Below, one piece after another: positions 50,024 to 61,973 of a stretch of DNA of 64,000 nucleotides. The position numbers and the translations under genes are program-made. Positions within the stretch are counted from its first letter, which is position 1. Every line of letters starts with the position of its first letter. Under the pieces are notes generated by a model. It did no database searches, was not told where the DNA came from, and saw nothing but the letters and a program-made list of their open reading frames with translations. Source of the DNA: Erwinia amylovora (GTDB taxonomy: Bacteria > Pseudomonadota > Gammaproteobacteria > Enterobacterales > Enterobacteriaceae); assembly GCF_017161565.1 (NCBI RefSeq), contig NZ_CP066796.1, positions 1,550,001-1,614,000 on the forward strand. Direction: 5' to 3'.

Positions 50024-51469
50024 TTACTGGCGCTGAAAAATGACTTCCATTCGTGCGCCGCCAAGCGTGCTGGTGCTGGCGCTGATCTCCCCGGCGTACT
50101 GCTCCAGGATATCCCGTGCCAGCGACAGCCCAAGACCTTGACCCGGGCGCATGGTATCGGCGCGCTGGCCGCGGATAAATATCAGGTCTCGCTTGTTTTC
50201 CGGGATACCGGGACCGTCATCTTCAACGATGATGCGCAAGGTGTTTTCAGATTGCTGGACGCTAACCTCGACAAACTCCAGGCAGTATTTACAGGCGTTA
50301 TCCAGAACGTTGCCCATGACTTCCATAAAATCATTTTGCTCACCAATGAAGATCACTTCCGGGGAAATATCCAGCGTTAAAACCACGCCTTTACGCTGAT
50401 AAACCTTATTCAGCGCCGAAATCAGGCTGTCGAGTAGGGCGGGTACCGAGTGCAGGTCGCGCTTCAGGGCATGGTGATCGGCCTGCATGCTGGCGCGATG
50501 CAAATAATATCCTATCTGTTGCGAAATACGGCTAATTTGCTCCAGCATTATCGGTTCAGCTTGTTGTATGGAAAGGTTACGCCCACCGCGTAATGAACGA
50601 AGCGTGCTTTGCAGTACCGCCAGTGGCGTTTTCAGGCTGTGAGCCAAATCACTCAAAGTGGTTCGGTAGCGGGTGTAGCGCTGGCGCTCGTTATCCAGCA
50701 GCAGGTTCAAATTGCGTACCAGTCCCTTCAGTTCTTGCGGAGGTGACGGGTCAAGCGTTTCACGGCTACCGCCCTCCAGCTCGCGTACCTGTGCAGCCAG
50801 CGTACCGATCGGGCGCAGGCTCCAGTGCGCGGCAAGCCACAACAGGGGAATTATCAACAGCAGATTGACCAGCAGCACGTAGCTGAACCATGACCATACG
50901 ACATCGGAATGTTGCAACTCCTGAGGAATGGAGTCGACGACCACGATGGTGAGCTTTGGCAGAGTAAGCGTTGCGTCATAACGATTGACCGCTACCGAGT
51001 GAGTAAAAGTGTCATTGCCGTCATCATCATAGTCGGTCAGCTTTTTCTGCGCATCACGGTCATTGCCCAGCACTTCACGGCTGGTGTGATTGCTGGTGTC
51101 AATTTCGTAAAAATCAGACTTTTTAAGCCATTCACGCTGAATTTTTGCGCGGATATTCGGCACATCCCGCTGTTGCCAGAGCAGTTTACCGCTATCGTCA
51201 TAAATAAATACCAGCGCTGGGAAATTAAGCGTCATGCGCTCGGGTTGCACGATGGTGAGCTTCTCATCCTGCCATTTAGCCAGGGTGAAAAACAGATTGC
51301 TTTCACTGCGCAGCACGCGGTAGGTGTTTTTATCGAAACTCACCACATAACCGACCACGGCAACCATGCCGTAGGAGAGAGACATAGTCAACACAACGGC
51401 GGCGGTGGCAAGGAGGAAACGGATGCGTAACGAAAAGGGTTTTATACGGCGAAAACGTGAATTACACAT
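50024..51469 (-). CDS. phoQ: Sensor histidine kinase PhoQ
   Basis: PhoQ senses low Mg2+, acid pH and cationic peptides in the periplasm and phosphorylates PhoP. The 481-residue protein has transmembrane helices near residues 16-43 and 190-214, and a periplasmic sensor domain with an acidic cluster DYDDDGND at residues 146-153, matching the E. coli divalent-cation patch. A HAMP region follows, then the phospho-accepting His277 in [13 protein letters not shown], and ATPase motifs [10 protein letters not shown] and [10 protein letters not shown]. It starts four bases after phoP. Confidence 0.96.
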   Translation of the reverse strand: MCNSRFRRIKPFSLRIRFLLATAAVVLTMSLSYGMVAVVGYVVSFDKNTYRVLRSESNLFFTLAKWQDEKLTIVQPERMTLNFPALVFIYDDSGKLLWQQRDVPNIRAKIQREWLKKSDFYEIDTSNHTSREVLGNDRDAQKKLTDYDDDGNDTFTHSVAVNRYDATLTLPKLTIVVVDSIPQELQHSDVVWSWFSYVLLVNLLLIIPLLWLAAHWSLRPIGTLAAQVRELEGGSRETLDPSPPQELKGLVRNLNLLLDNERQRYTRYRTTLSDLAHSLKTPLAVLQSTLRSLRGGRNLSIQQAEPIMLEQISRISQQIGYYLHRASMQADHHALKRDLHSVPALLDSLISALNKVYQRKGVVLTLDISPEVIFIGEQNDFMEVMGNVLDNACKYCLEFVEVSVQQSENTLRIIVEDDGPGIPENKRDLIFIRGQRADTMRPGQGLGLSLARDILEQYAGEISASTSTLGGARMEVIFQRQ

Positions 51470-51473
51470 ACCT

Positions 51474-52142
51474 TCAGAGATCGAAGCGGTAACCCTGACC
51501 GCGCACCGTAGTGATCACTTCCTGTGCATGTTCTGCCTGAATCTTTTTGCGCAGACGCCCCATCAATACATCGATGGTATGGCTTTCGCGCAGTTCAGCA
51601 TCGGGATAGAGTTGCAGCATTAGCGAATCCTTGCTGACGACTTTGCCAGCATTACGGATCAAGGTTTCAATAATGGTGTATTCAAAAGCAGTGAGTTTGA
51701 TCTGGCGGTCGTTGATGGTTAATTCACGGCGCGAGAGGTCAACCTGAAAAGGCTGTAGCGTAATAATTTGTGAGGCCAGACCGCAGTTGCGTCGCATCAG
51801 CGCCTGCAAACGCGCAACTACCTCTTCAATATGAAATGGTTTTGTGACGTAGTCATCGGCACCGGCTTCCAGCGCTTCAACTTTGGCTTGCCAACCGTCA
51901 CGAGCGGTTAAGACCAGAATTGGCTGACGCACTTCCTGAGTACGCCAGCGGCGGATCAGCGCCATTCCGTCTTCATCTGGCAGACCAAGATCGACCAGCG
52001 TAATGTCCGGGGTGTGTTCGTTCAGGAAGTAGTCAGCCTCTTTCGCATCTTCAGCGGCATCGACCTGGTGACCCATCTCACGCAGCTGCACCGCCAAATG
52101 ATGACGCAGCAGTGGATTATCTTCCACAACTAACACACGCAT
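51474..52142 (-). CDS. phoP: Response regulator PhoP
   Basis: PhoP is an OmpR-type regulator of Mg2+ uptake, lipid A changes and virulence. The 222-residue product has the acidic pocket VEDN, the phospho-acceptor Asp51 in [12 protein letters not shown], Lys101 in YVTKPF, and a C-terminal winged helix ending [11 protein letters not shown] PhoP box with ideal spacing to a -10 element lies about 60-90 bases upstream, showing autoregulation. Confidence 0.97.
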   Translation of the reverse strand: MRVLVVEDNPLLRHHLAVQLREMGHQVDAAEDAKEADYFLNEHTPDITLVDLGLPDEDGMALIRRWRTQEVRQPILVLTARDGWQAKVEALEAGADDYVTKPFHIEEVVARLQALMRRNCGLASQIITLQPFQVDLSRRELTINDRQIKLTAFEYTIIETLIRNAGKVVSKDSLMLQLYPDAELRESHTIDVLMGRLRKKIQAEHAQEVITTVRGQGYRFDL

Positions 52143-52199
52143 AGCCTAATCCTTAAGAAATTACAGGCCACCAGATATCAGCAGCATAGATTGAAAAGA

Positions 52200-52234
52200 A
52201 GTATAGCGGAGAGCAAATAAACCGCAGCTTAACA
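52200..52234 (-). promoter_or_regulatory. PhoP box and -10 element of phoPQ
   Basis: Read on the minus strand the region has TGTTAA-GCTGC-GGTTTA (52234-52218) followed after 12 bases by TATACT (52205-52200). The PhoP box consensus is two (G/T)GTTTA hexamers five bases apart, normally 11-12 bases before the -10. One base deviates in the first hexamer. Confidence 0.85.
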
Positions 52235-52265
52235 TGGGCCGACTCGCGCCAGCCCCCAGTACGGC

Positions 52266-53663
<1,398 letters not shown>

Positions 53664-54308
53664 TCAGGTTGGGTTCCCGCTCAGGCGAGCGAGTATCGCT
53701 TTCGCCTCTTTAACTAAACGGTTACGTGAAAGCATCAGCTGCAGGCGGCCACCGCCGACCTGCTGCCATAACACCGCCGCACGGATGCCCGCCAGCAGTG
53801 TTGCACGAACTTTATTCTGTATATGGCTATTTTGCAGGATTGCCGCGGAGCCGGTAACCTGAATACGCGGGCCGAGTGGACTGATTACATCGACATAAAT
53901 TCCGGCCATTGCACCAAGCAGGGTATCGGATTCCAGATCATAATGCGCCAGCTGACGATCGAGCTGTTCAATGCGGCTTGAGAGATCGCTCAGTGCCGTT
54001 TTACTGGCGTTGAGCTTGCGCTCCAACACCATAATGCTCAGGGTATAGCGAGTCAGCTCAGCCCCCAGCCCCTGGCGGCTGCTGCTATTGAGCACCGCGA
54101 CCAGGCTTTCCAGGCCAAACTGCAGGTTCGCTTCCTGATTGCCGAAAACAGCCAGCGTAGAAGGCGGATTGAGGTCCAGCAAGCTATTGAGTGAAGTCTT
54201 CAGCGCTTCTGGCGGGCACTGCCCGTAGTGAGCCAGTTGCTGCACCAAATGGGCTGATTGACAGATCCCAGCCAGCGCCAGAGTAATATCATAATAGTTT
54301 TTCGCCAC
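53664..54308 (-). CDS. hflD: High-frequency lysogenisation protein HflD
   Basis: HflD is a mostly helical, membrane-associated protein of 214 residues (213 in E. coli) that affects lambda lysogeny through CII. The start [19 protein letters not shown] and the segment [16 protein letters not shown] ([16 protein letters not shown]) match. Its own cellular role is not settled. It lies between mnmA and purB as in E. coli. Confidence 0.94.
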   Translation of the reverse strand: MAKNYYDITLALAGICQSAHLVQQLAHYGQCPPEALKTSLNSLLDLNPPSTLAVFGNQEANLQFGLESLVAVLNSSSRQGLGAELTRYTLSIMVLERKLNASKTALSDLSSRIEQLDRQLAHYDLESDTLLGAMAGIYVDVISPLGPRIQVTGSAAILQNSHIQNKVRATLLAGIRAAVLWQQVGGGRLQLMLSRNRLVKEAKAILARLSGNPT

Positions 54309-54333
54309 GGTGACTGACTCCTGGCTGGTTATG

Positions 54334-55443
54334 TCAGGCGTTAATTAACGGCAGACGTTGTTCAATGATGCCGCCACCAAGGCAGACTTCATCGAGATAA
54401 AAGACCGCGGACTGCCCCGGCGTAACGGCCGCGACCGGATAATCAAAACGCACCTCAATGCGTTCAGCGTCAAGGGGGATAACCGTGCAGGGAATATCCT
54501 CCTGGCGATAGCGGGTTTTAACCGCACAGCGCAACGGGGCGGATAACACATTTCTGTCGACCCAGTGCAGCTGTTGGGCAGTCAGACCTTGCGACATCAG
54601 GCGGGGGTGATCGTGCCCTTGCGCCACCACCAGCAGGTTATTGGTCACATCCTTATCAACCACATACCAGGGATCTTCATTAGCCTCTTTTCTGCCACCG
54701 ATACCCAGCCCTTTGCGCTGACCAAGGGTGTGGTACATCAGGCCCTGATGTTGCCCAACATTAACTCCATCAACGGAGATAATCGCTCCAGGCTGTGCCG
54801 GTAAATAGCGTGCAAGAAACTCGGTGAATTTGCGCTCACCGATAAAGCAGATACCGGTTGAATCTTTTTTCTTCGCAGTAACCAGCTCCAGCTGCTCCGC
54901 AATGCGGCGCACTTCAGGTTTAGCCAGTTCTCCAACCGGAAACAGGCTTTGCGCGATTTGTTGATGACTGAGGGTATACAGAAAGTAACTTTGGTCTTTA
55001 TTGCCGTCCAGACCGCGTAGCAGACGGCTTTTGCCGTCTACATCCTGTCGGCGCACGTAGTGACCAGTGGCGATGTAATCTGCGCCCAAGTCTTCCGCGG
55101 CGTACTCCAGAAAGGCTTTGAACTTGATCTCTTTATTACAAAGAATGTCGGGATTGGGTGTACGCCCGGCTTTGTACTCCGCCAGGAAGTGCTCGAAGAC
55201 GTTATCCCAATACTCGGCGGCAAAGTTGATCGTATGAAGATATATACCAAGTTTGTCGCAGACGGCTTGCGCATCGGCCAGGTCTTCTGCTGCGGTGCAA
55301 TACTCTTCACCATCTTCCTCCTCCCAGTTCTTCATAAACAGGCCTTCAACCTGAAAGCCCTGTTGCTGCAGCAACCAGGCTGAAACGGAGGAGTCCACGC
55401 CGCCGGACATGCCGACGATCACTTTTTTCTGGCTGTTAGACAT
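54334..55443 (-). CDS. mnmA: tRNA 2-thiouridylase MnmA
   Basis: MnmA adds sulfur to wobble uridine 34 of tRNA-Lys, -Glu and -Gln. The 369-residue protein has the PP-loop motif GMSGGVDSS, the catalytic cysteines in [12 protein letters not shown] and [12 protein letters not shown], and TGHYVR. I start at [12 protein letters not shown] (55443); the longer frame adds 12 residues with no family match. It is followed by hflD after 25 bases. Confidence 0.96.
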   Translation of the reverse strand: MSNSQKKVIVGMSGGVDSSVSAWLLQQQGFQVEGLFMKNWEEEDGEEYCTAAEDLADAQAVCDKLGIYLHTINFAAEYWDNVFEHFLAEYKAGRTPNPDILCNKEIKFKAFLEYAAEDLGADYIATGHYVRRQDVDGKSRLLRGLDGNKDQSYFLYTLSHQQIAQSLFPVGELAKPEVRRIAEQLELVTAKKKDSTGICFIGERKFTEFLARYLPAQPGAIISVDGVNVGQHQGLMYHTLGQRKGLGIGGRKEANEDPWYVVDKDVTNNLLVVAQGHDHPRLMSQGLTAQQLHWVDRNVLSAPLRCAVKTRYRQEDIPCTVIPLDAERIEVRFDYPVAAVTPGQSAVFYLDEVCLGGGIIEQRLPLINA

Positions 55444-55551
55444 CTTGTACCTGACTTTAAAGTTTCTACCCGTCCTCATTTAGCCATTAGCTAAAACATT
55501 CGGGGTACCAGGAGTCGTTAAAGGCGACTCTGATAAAATTGCGGACGCATT

Positions 55552-56028
55552 CTACCATGCGCCGGCGGCGTGCGCACTCTCGCTAAACGGCCACTGGAAG
55601 GCGCTAAGAATGTCCAGCGGGTAGCGCACTCCCTTCTGATAAATATGCAGGCTTTCTGCCACCAGCGGCGAGCGTAGTTTTTTTGACGATACAATATCTT
55701 GTTCTGATAGCCACCAGCAGCGGTCAATATCGCGATCTTGTGGCCAGGTTTCAACCATCTTTGGCAGATCAAGGGCGAACAAGAAACGCAGAAAGGGAGT
55801 ATTATCGGGAGCTATCCACTGATGCAGACGTAAAAATGCCTGGGGCACCGCGTCAATACCGGTCTCTTCCGATAACTCACGCACTGCCGCCTGCAGCAGG
55901 GTTTCATCTGGCTCCAGATGGCCAGCAGGCTGATTCCACGTTATTCGCCCGCGTACCCGTTCTTCTACAACCAGAAACTGTCCTTCAGCCTGTACAACGG
56001 TAGCAACGGTGACATGCGGTTTAAACAT
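55552..56028 (-). CDS. nudJ: Nudix phosphatase NudJ
   Basis: NudJ hydrolyses HMP-PP and nucleoside di- and triphosphates, and other activated phosphates. The 158-residue protein starts [13 protein letters not shown] and carries the Nudix box [29 protein letters not shown] precedes the ATG at 56028. It lies between rluE and mnmA as in E. coli. Confidence 0.94.
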   Translation of the reverse strand: MFKPHVTVATVVQAEGQFLVVEERVRGRITWNQPAGHLEPDETLLQAAVRELSEETGIDAVPQAFLRLHQWIAPDNTPFLRFLFALDLPKMVETWPQDRDIDRCWWLSEQDIVSSKKLRSPLVAESLHIYQKGVRYPLDILSAFQWPFSESAHAAGAW

Positions 56029-56075
56029 AATGCTCTCCATAAGGTGAATACGCGTGGCATAGCGCCGGTTAAGCG

Positions 56076-56702
56076 TCAGATCTCATGACTGATATCCCGC
56101 CATTCTCCAGGTGCCAGCGCCCGTAGCCCCAGATTACCCATGGAAAAACGAATCAGGCGTAAAGTGGGATAACCGATATGGGCCGTCATGCGCCTGACCT
56201 GGCGGTTACGTCCTTCGTAAAGGGTTATTTTCAGCCAGCAGGTTGGGATAGCTTTGCGTTCACGGATCGGTGGCTGACGATCCCACAACCAGCCGGGGGC
56301 AGCCACCCTTTCTACCACTGCGGGCAGGGTAGGACCATCTTTCAGATTTACCCCATCGCGCAGCGGCAGCAGATCGCTTTCCTGCGGACAGCCTTCAACC
56401 TGCACAAAATAGACTTTTCCGGTACGTTTACCCGGCTGGGTGAGCTGCGCCTGCAGCGCACCGTCATTGGTTAATACCATCAACCCTTCACTATCGCGGT
56501 CGAGCCTGCCTGCAGCGTAAATACCCGGGTGCGGGATGTAATCTTTTAGTGTGCGACGACCGGCTTCATCGCTGAATTGTGGTAACACATCAAACGGTTT
56601 GTTAAACAGCACCACGCAGCGGGGACCTTTTTCCGCAAACTTAGCGGCGGAGCGGGGGCGATTGCGCTTAGAGTGATGATGAGTAAAGGAAGTTTTTCGC
56701 AT
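56076..56702 (-). CDS. rluE: 23S rRNA pseudouridine(2457) synthase RluE
   Basis: RluE makes pseudouridine 2457 in 23S rRNA. The 208-residue product has an N-terminal basic segment, the catalytic Asp in [15 protein letters not shown], and the family block [26 protein letters not shown] start at [13 protein letters not shown] (56702). A possible start ten codons upstream (56732) lies inside a perfect TATAAT, which is better read as the -10 element. Confidence 0.93.
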   Translation of the reverse strand: MRKTSFTHHHSKRNRPRSAAKFAEKGPRCVVLFNKPFDVLPQFSDEAGRRTLKDYIPHPGIYAAGRLDRDSEGLMVLTNDGALQAQLTQPGKRTGKVYFVQVEGCPQESDLLPLRDGVNLKDGPTLPAVVERVAAPGWLWDRQPPIRERKAIPTCWLKITLYEGRNRQVRRMTAHIGYPTLRLIRFSMGNLGLRALAPGEWRDISHEI

Positions 56703-56730
56703 AGTCTTTGCACTCAGGAACAATAAGCGC

Positions 56731-56736
56731 ATTATA
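56731..56736 (-). promoter_or_regulatory. -10 element of rluE
   Basis: On the minus strand TATAAT lies 29 bases before the chosen rluE start. No good -35 hexamer was found at 17 bases. The element overlaps the alternative ATG, which argues against that start. Confidence 0.55.
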
Positions 56737-56835
56737 CCGCAAACCCGAGATGATTGGCGTAAAGGCAATATTCAAGTAGTATTGACGCGCATCTTACAAG
56801 TCATTAACAAAAAAAAGCGCTCGAAGGAGAGGTTA

Positions 56836-58086
56836 ATGGAAAGCAAAGTAGTTGTTCCGGCGGAAGGTCAGAAAATCACCCTGGACCAGGGAAAACTCAA
56901 CGTACCTGATAATCCAATCATCCCGTTTATCGAAGGTGATGGCATTGGCGTTGATGTGTCTCCGGTGATGATCAAAGTCGTTGACGCCGCCGTGCAAAAA
57001 GCTTATGGCGGTGAGCGTAAAATTTCCTGGATGGAAATCTACACCGGTGAGAAGTCGGTAGCGCTTTATGGCCAGGATGTCTGGCTGCCAGAAGAAACCC
57101 TCGACCTGATTAAAGAATACCGCGTTGCCATTAAAGGTCCACTGACCACCCCGGTAGGCGGCGGTATTCGATCCCTCAATGTTGCACTGCGCCAGCAGCT
57201 GGATCTCTATATCTGCCTGCGTCCAGTACGCTATTACACCGGCACGCCAAGCCCGGTAAAACGTCCGCAAGATACCGATATGGTGATTTTCCGCGAGAAT
57301 GCCGAAGACATCTATGCCGGTATCGAATGGAAAGCGGGTACGCCTGAAGCGGATAAAGTGATCAAGTTCCTGCGCGACGAAATGGGCGTGAAGAAGATAC
57401 GTTTCCCTGAGCAGTGCGGCATTGGCGTTAAGCCTTGCTCGGAAGCTGGCACCAAGCGTCTGGTTCGCGCTGCTATCGAATACGCAATCGATAATGACCG
57501 TGACTCGGTCACCCTGGTCCATAAAGGCAACATCATGAAGTTCACCGAAGGCGCTTTCAAAGACTGGGGTTACCAGTTGGCCAAAGATGAGTTCGGCGGC
57601 GAGCCAATTGATGGTGGCCCATGGCTGACAATTAGCAACCCGAACACCGGTAAAGAAATTGTGATCAAAGACGTAATCGCAGACGCTTTCCTTCAGCAGA
57701 TCCTGCTGCGCCCGGCCGAGTATGATGTTATTGCCTGTATGAACCTTAACGGTGACTACATTTCTGATGCGCTGGCAGCTCAGGTTGGTGGGATCGGTAT
57801 TGCACCGGGAGCGAATATCGGTGACGAATGTGCACTGTTCGAAGCTACCCACGGTACTGCACCTAAATATGCCGGCCAGGATAAGGTGAACCCTGGTTCA
57901 GTGATCCTGTCGGCAGAGATGATGCTGCGTCATATGGGCTGGTTCGAAGCGGCCGACCTGATCGTTAAAGGCATGGAAGGCGCGATTGCCGCGAAAACCG
58001 TGACCTATGACTTTGAACGACTGATGGACGGCGCTAAGCTGTTGAAATCGTCAGAGTTTGGCGATGCGATGATTACGCATATGTAA
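56836..58086 (+). CDS. icd: Isocitrate dehydrogenase, NADP-dependent
   Basis: Icd converts isocitrate to 2-oxoglutarate in the TCA cycle and is controlled by AceK phosphorylation. The 416 residues equal E. coli Icd. Ser113, the phosphorylated residue, lies in [13 protein letters not shown]. The metal-binding and family segment [29 protein letters not shown] is intact. The start [14 protein letters not shown] has AAGGAGAGG upstream. A hairpin follows. icd is a known prophage integration site in E. coli, and prophage pieces lie downstream here. Confidence 0.98.
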   Translation: MESKVVVPAEGQKITLDQGKLNVPDNPIIPFIEGDGIGVDVSPVMIKVVDAAVQKAYGGERKISWMEIYTGEKSVALYGQDVWLPEETLDLIKEYRVAIKGPLTTPVGGGIRSLNVALRQQLDLYICLRPVRYYTGTPSPVKRPQDTDMVIFRENAEDIYAGIEWKAGTPEADKVIKFLRDEMGVKKIRFPEQCGIGVKPCSEAGTKRLVRAAIEYAIDNDRDSVTLVHKGNIMKFTEGAFKDWGYQLAKDEFGGEPIDGGPWLTISNPNTGKEIVIKDVIADAFLQQILLRPAEYDVIACMNLNGDYISDALAAQVGGIGIAPGANIGDECALFEATHGTAPKYAGQDKVNPGSVILSAEMMLRHMGWFEAADLIVKGMEGAIAAKTVTYDFERLMDGAKLLKSSEFGDAMITHM

Positions 58087-58773
58087 CCTGGTTTTTGTAA
58101 CAAACAGCCAACATATAATGTTAAATTTATGTTGGCTTTTAGATCTCCTAATCTTTCCTCAAAACTTCTGCAAAACCCTTCCCCAAAACTGAAAATAAAA
58201 AGTCGGGATTTAACGGCAATAACCACCCACTCTTTCCCGCGATCCTCATTATATTTGTCCGTCATTTTTTGTGATTTATGGCCTGGTAGCTTTATGCGTA
58301 TCCAGCCGCTGTCCCCGGTACAGACGTTCAGACAGGGGGCGATGCTTATGGAAAGTCGGCGCGTTACCGAATAGCTGGTTTATACCACTCAGGTCTCTGG
58401 CCTGTTGAACGTTGTCATTATGGCGTTTGCTGGAAGGTTGAACAGATTAAAGGAAAACAATATTTTCCCGGGACCGGGAGCTGACTCACGCTAATAAAGT
58501 AGATTTTCTTAGTAGTTTAATATTTCATATTAACTGGCATGTGGCAAAAAAGTAATTTTCGCGGGTAAATATTGAATTGCCATAATCTGCCGTAATGTAT
58601 GGCCTGGTTGGGGGCGGCTAATATGATCCCGGAATGCATACAGGGGTAACCACTGCATGCACTATCATTTCAGACTTATGACGCGGACGCTATAGGCTTT
58701 AACGTAGATTTGATGCGCCTTATCATCACCATTCAGTGCTGGCTTATACGATACCGGTAGATGCCATGCACGT
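58087..58773 (+). other. Gene-free stretch between icd and GT9 gene
   Basis: No supported gene lies here. It has the icd hairpin at its left end and then AT-rich DNA with several short open frames. I did not find a copy of the icd 3' end that would mark an attR. Confidence 0.5.
58106..58140 (+). terminator. Hairpin terminator after icd
   Basis: AGCCAACATA pairs with TATGTTGGCT over 10 bp with a 12-base loop, followed by TTTT, 20 bases past the icd stop. The short T run makes it a moderate terminator. Confidence 0.75.
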
Positions 58774-59888
58774 TTATTGCTTTAATTCCGCAACCATTGA
58801 TCTCAAAGTGCTGATAATTATTTGTGGATCAATATCCGCCACGGCATCTCTATTCGGGTGAAATATTTGCGTGGCCCCGGCGTAATTGGGGCCGAAATTA
58901 ATATTATTATCGAACTCTTCCATATGCTCACTTCCGTAGAGGCAAAGCATTCTTTTGCGGAATGCGTTAGAAACATGAACAAAAGATGTTTCTGATGTCA
59001 CTACCATATCAGATAATTCGATGATCGCGCAGGCGCCATGGAATGATTCAATTCTGTTAATGATTAACCTGTCGTTTTCCAGGATATTAAGCGCCTGGAT
59101 TTTTTGTTTTTCACCAATTACAATTGTCACAACATCTTCAAATTCGGCGAGAGTATTAATTACCAACCTAATCTGTATATCAGACAGGCTCCGGCGCACA
59201 CTGGAAGCAAATGGGTTAAATGCAATTATGAAGTTTTTTCAAACTTGTTTAAAAGCCCGGAAGCGAGCTGTCTGTCAATTTCACTAAGATGTATCTGGTA
59301 GCCGGGTAAGTTTCCATTAATGGATAAGTATTGCATCAAATATGTACCACGATGGCTAAGGTGTTTGTCAAGTTCAGAATACTCTAAAACATGATCCATG
59401 CATGCGCGTAATATCCCATCACCGTTGAAGCCCAATCTGTGCCTGGCATTGATGGCAGCCATTGCATTGACGCGATGAACAACAGGCGCAGTGTCTCCAT
59501 ACATTTCAATTAGGATGTCAAAATCATTAAATCCGACCTGATCCACAATATCCTGTCGGGTCACTCCGCTGTTAAGATCATAATCAATAACTCCTGAAAT
59601 ATCTGTGTTTTTACTGTAGAAGAAGGAATTGTCCTTTCTGGATAAAACATACACCTTATAACCAGAGTCATTCATTGCCTTGAATAAGCCTGTAAAAATT
59701 ATTCCGTCGCCAATACCTTTTGTCGGCATCAAGAATAGGGCAACGCGATCGGATGCCCTCAACTTTGTTTTGTGGAAAAATTTTGTCATGCTCAGACGTG
59801 CTAATTTTATGGCAAAGTTTTTACCTTTTGATCTGGCGACATTTTTGAAAATATGAATTTTGCGCATCAATTTCAAGTCAGACTCCAA
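58774..59888 (-). pseudogene. GT9-type glycosyltransferase (heptosyltransferase-like), one frameshift
   Basis: Two frames together make one GT9-like protein of about 370 residues. The N-terminal part (59888-59226) has LFLMPTKGIGDGIIFTGLFKAM and YKVYVLSRKDNSFF. The C-terminal part (59199-58774 and the codons before it) resumes with NFIIAFNPFASSVRRSLSD, then SDMVVTSETSFVHVSNAF and CLYGSEHMEEF, which is the sugar-nucleotide-binding half. The break lies in a run of six A residues on the coding strand (T6 at 59234-59239); a seventh A would restore the frame. The gene is AT-rich and probably acquired. It may be an inactive gene, a phase-variable gene or a sequencing error. Confidence 0.75.
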
Positions 59889-60018
59889 TATTAAAAGTAT
59901 CTTAAATTTAGATTAAATATAGCACTCATGATTAGAAGAGAGCATGCTGAGTGAGCATTTTCTTAAAACATCACTATCTGAGCATTGAAGCCGGGGGATA
60001 CCCGGCATAGTATACGAC

Positions 60019-60939
60019 TTATGCCGCAACTACACGGCCCAGCGGAGAGCGATAGCACCATCTTTCCTTGTAGCCTGCTGTTGGCTTGCCAAAAGAATAG
60101 CGCATTGTCTTACCCATCGATGAGCTTAAATCATATGCTGAATTAACATTTAGCCAGGTAACAATGGTTCCCGGACAGAATGAATCATGTAAACGGTCAA
60201 ATCCACCATTGACATAATCAAAACATATCCATTTTGGGCTTTCTGCTTTAGTAATCAGTTGAAATGCACAGGGTTTTCCATCAAATAACAATACATATCC
60301 GAAGAACATTTCTCGCAAAGAACTGATCATATCAATCATTTCTGACTTGTTACCCGGTTTACGTCCCCATCGTTTTTCAAACAGATCGCAGTAGATTAAG
60401 GTGAGTTGTTCAGGTGAAAAATGTGATTGTTCGACAAACTCTCCTCCTGCATTCAGAAATCGCTTTAGCTCTCTGCGCCGACTGCTTTTTGTTGACGATG
60501 AATAACCCCCTTCACCACAGCCCTTAGCCAGACAGATGGAACGTTGACTGTTATAATTTAGGGTTGCATTTCTGGTGTTACCGCAGTTTATGCAGGACAG
60601 GATCTTGGTTTTGAAAGGTAAAGATGTTTTTAAATCAGGACATAAAGGTAATATGATTTCATCCTTATTAAATGGATAGAAATCAATGCCAGCTCTTTGA
60701 GCATCCTTATCCGTTGCGGCAAAATTGCGTTTATTCCATGTGCAGAGTCCCCCTAAGAGTTTTTCGTTTTTGTCACGTTTAACAAAGTAGGTTGACCTGA
60801 AATCCAGACGATTTTCTAAAAAAGAAAGCACATCAGGATGGGTCATGAAGCTGCCCCCATACAGGTTATAGCATAAATTATAATCATCTGCCGTGCCGTG
60901 TTTCCATCCTGACAGAAAACAAGTTAATTTTTTTAACAT
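60019..60939 (-). CDS. Mig-14 family protein
   Basis: The 306-residue protein resembles Salmonella Mig-14, an inner-membrane-associated factor needed for resistance to antimicrobial peptides and for persistence in macrophages. Typical traits are the GNAT-like overall fold, LLGGLCTWNKRNFA, a Cys-rich segment SCINCGNTRNATLNYNSQRS, FEKRWGRKPG, GYVLLFDGKPCAFQL and GKTMRYSFGKPTAGYKERWCY near the end. The biochemical function is unknown. In Salmonella the gene is PhoP-dependent. I found no clear PhoP box here. It is AT-rich and upstream of the GT9 gene on the same strand, so the two may form an operon. Confidence 0.85.
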   Translation of the reverse strand: MLKKLTCFLSGWKHGTADDYNLCYNLYGGSFMTHPDVLSFLENRLDFRSTYFVKRDKNEKLLGGLCTWNKRNFAATDKDAQRAGIDFYPFNKDEIILPLCPDLKTSLPFKTKILSCINCGNTRNATLNYNSQRSICLAKGCGEGGYSSSTKSSRRRELKRFLNAGGEFVEQSHFSPEQLTLIYCDLFEKRWGRKPGNKSEMIDMISSLREMFFGYVLLFDGKPCAFQLITKAESPKWICFDYVNGGFDRLHDSFCPGTIVTWLNVNSAYDLSSSMGKTMRYSFGKPTAGYKERWCYRSPLGRVVAA

Positions 60940-61318
60940 TGAATTTTTTTCTTAAAAAACAAAAGCCAATCATACAATAAAATGCAATAACTTCCAGCGT
61001 GGATAATGTCGAATATGAACCTTAAAGAATATATTTATTCAGGCTAATCCACCTTTGAATCAAGCTTAAAGCAAATACTCGTCACTCTTAACGCTGCAAG
61101 TTAGTGCAATATAAAATCTTAACGCAAATAAACATACAAATCTGCTGATGAGCACCGATTGAAAAAAATTTTTTTGCCAGGCTCACGCGTACGCAAATTG
61201 CGATGTAATGTTAGCAAAATGGCGGTTTCACATGGAAATGATTATCGCTACCAGCCCTGGCATAAGCCGGGGTTTTTTTATCCCGGAATAAGTTTTCTGG
61301 AAGAGTAAAGGGGGCAGT
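60940..61318 (+). other. AT-rich spacer with phage late-leader features
   Basis: These 379 bases have no gene. The left part should hold the mig-14 promoter on the minus strand. The right part, with a hairpin terminator, resembles the leader before phage lysis genes. Confidence 0.5.
61255..61279 (+). terminator. tR'-like terminator ahead of the holin genes
   Basis: CCCTGGC / GCCGGGG form a 7-bp stem with one T-G pair and an ATAA loop, followed by seven T residues. It lies 40 bases before the first holin start. In lambdoid phages such a terminator is where Q allows read-through into the lysis genes. Confidence 0.8.
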
Positions 61319-61699
61319 ATGTCTACATCAATTCTTACATCAAGTCAGGGTAGTCTGATGACGGCTGTCGTCAGTGCTGTTGGGGATACAGGCAGCGCTG
61401 ACTATTGTATTTTTTTTGGCGCTTTCGCCGGAGCGGTCTTTTATGTTGCCACTGCGGCATATATGAAGGTCATCAGGCGTGCCGCCTACTTTCTGGTGTC
61501 GTGGATAGTTGGCGTCTATGGTGCCGGGCTGGTCGGTACGAAGCTTGAGCAAATACTTGGGTACAGCGACCAGTCGCTTGACGGGTTGGGCGCCGTAATA
61601 CTTTCGGCATTGGCCATCAAAACGCTGACTTTTTTCAGCCAGCAGGATCCAGCAACCTGGTTTACCCGATTAAAAGGAGGCCCTCATGGTAATAAGTGA
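61319..61699 (+). CDS. Phage holin-like membrane protein
   Basis: The 126-residue protein has three to four hydrophobic helices (residues about 28-48, 55-78 and 94-108) and a charged C-terminal tail, as in phage holins of class I. A strong ribosome binding site AAGGGGG lies before the ATG. Holins make pores in the inner membrane to let endolysin reach the wall. No endolysin gene follows. It overlaps the next gene by 14 bases. Confidence 0.8.
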   Translation: MSTSILTSSQGSLMTAVVSAVGDTGSADYCIFFGAFAGAVFYVATAAYMKVIRRAAYFLVSWIVGVYGAGLVGTKLEQILGYSDQSLDGLGAVILSALAIKTLTFFSQQDPATWFTRLKGGPHGNK

Positions 61700-61973
61700 T
61701 TTAATGGTTATTTTTAATGTCATGCTGTGTACGGCAATTGTACTTCGCTTAATGTTTTTCTGTAAACCCGGCGGTAAACACCACTGCTGGGCATCGTGGC
61801 TGGCCTATCTGATTATTCTGGCCTATGCTTCGGTACCCTTTCGTTTTCTGTTTGATAGTTACAGACACACGCATTGGGCCGTTGTGATAATCAACCTCAT
61901 CCTTTGTGCGGCGGTACATCGGGCTAAAGGAAACGTGGCGCTGGTTTTTGCCGTACTTCGGCCCCGACGATAG
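61686..61973 (+). CDS. Phage 3-TM holin family protein
   Basis: The 95-residue protein has three hydrophobic helices and the pattern LMFFCKPGGKHHCWASWLAYLIILAYASVPFRFLFDSY with WAVVIINLILCAAVHRAKGNV, typical of the putative 3TM phage holin family. AAGGAGG precedes the ATG by six bases. The tandem holin pair is a common phage lysis layout, normally followed by an endolysin, which is missing. Confidence 0.82.
   Translation: MVISDLMVIFNVMLCTAIVLRLMFFCKPGGKHHCWASWLAYLIILAYASVPFRFLFDSYRHTHWAVVIINLILCAAVHRAKGNVALVFAVLRPRR

Noticed and set aside
59226..59240. Programmed ribosomal frameshift in the GT9 gene
   Set aside because: A slippery A6 is present, but there is no downstream pseudoknot or upstream Shine-Dalgarno that I could see, so simple mutation or error is preferred.
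60940..61100. PhoP box upstream of mig-14
   Set aside because: TGTTT-like words occur in the AT-rich DNA, but no pair has the right five-base spacing.
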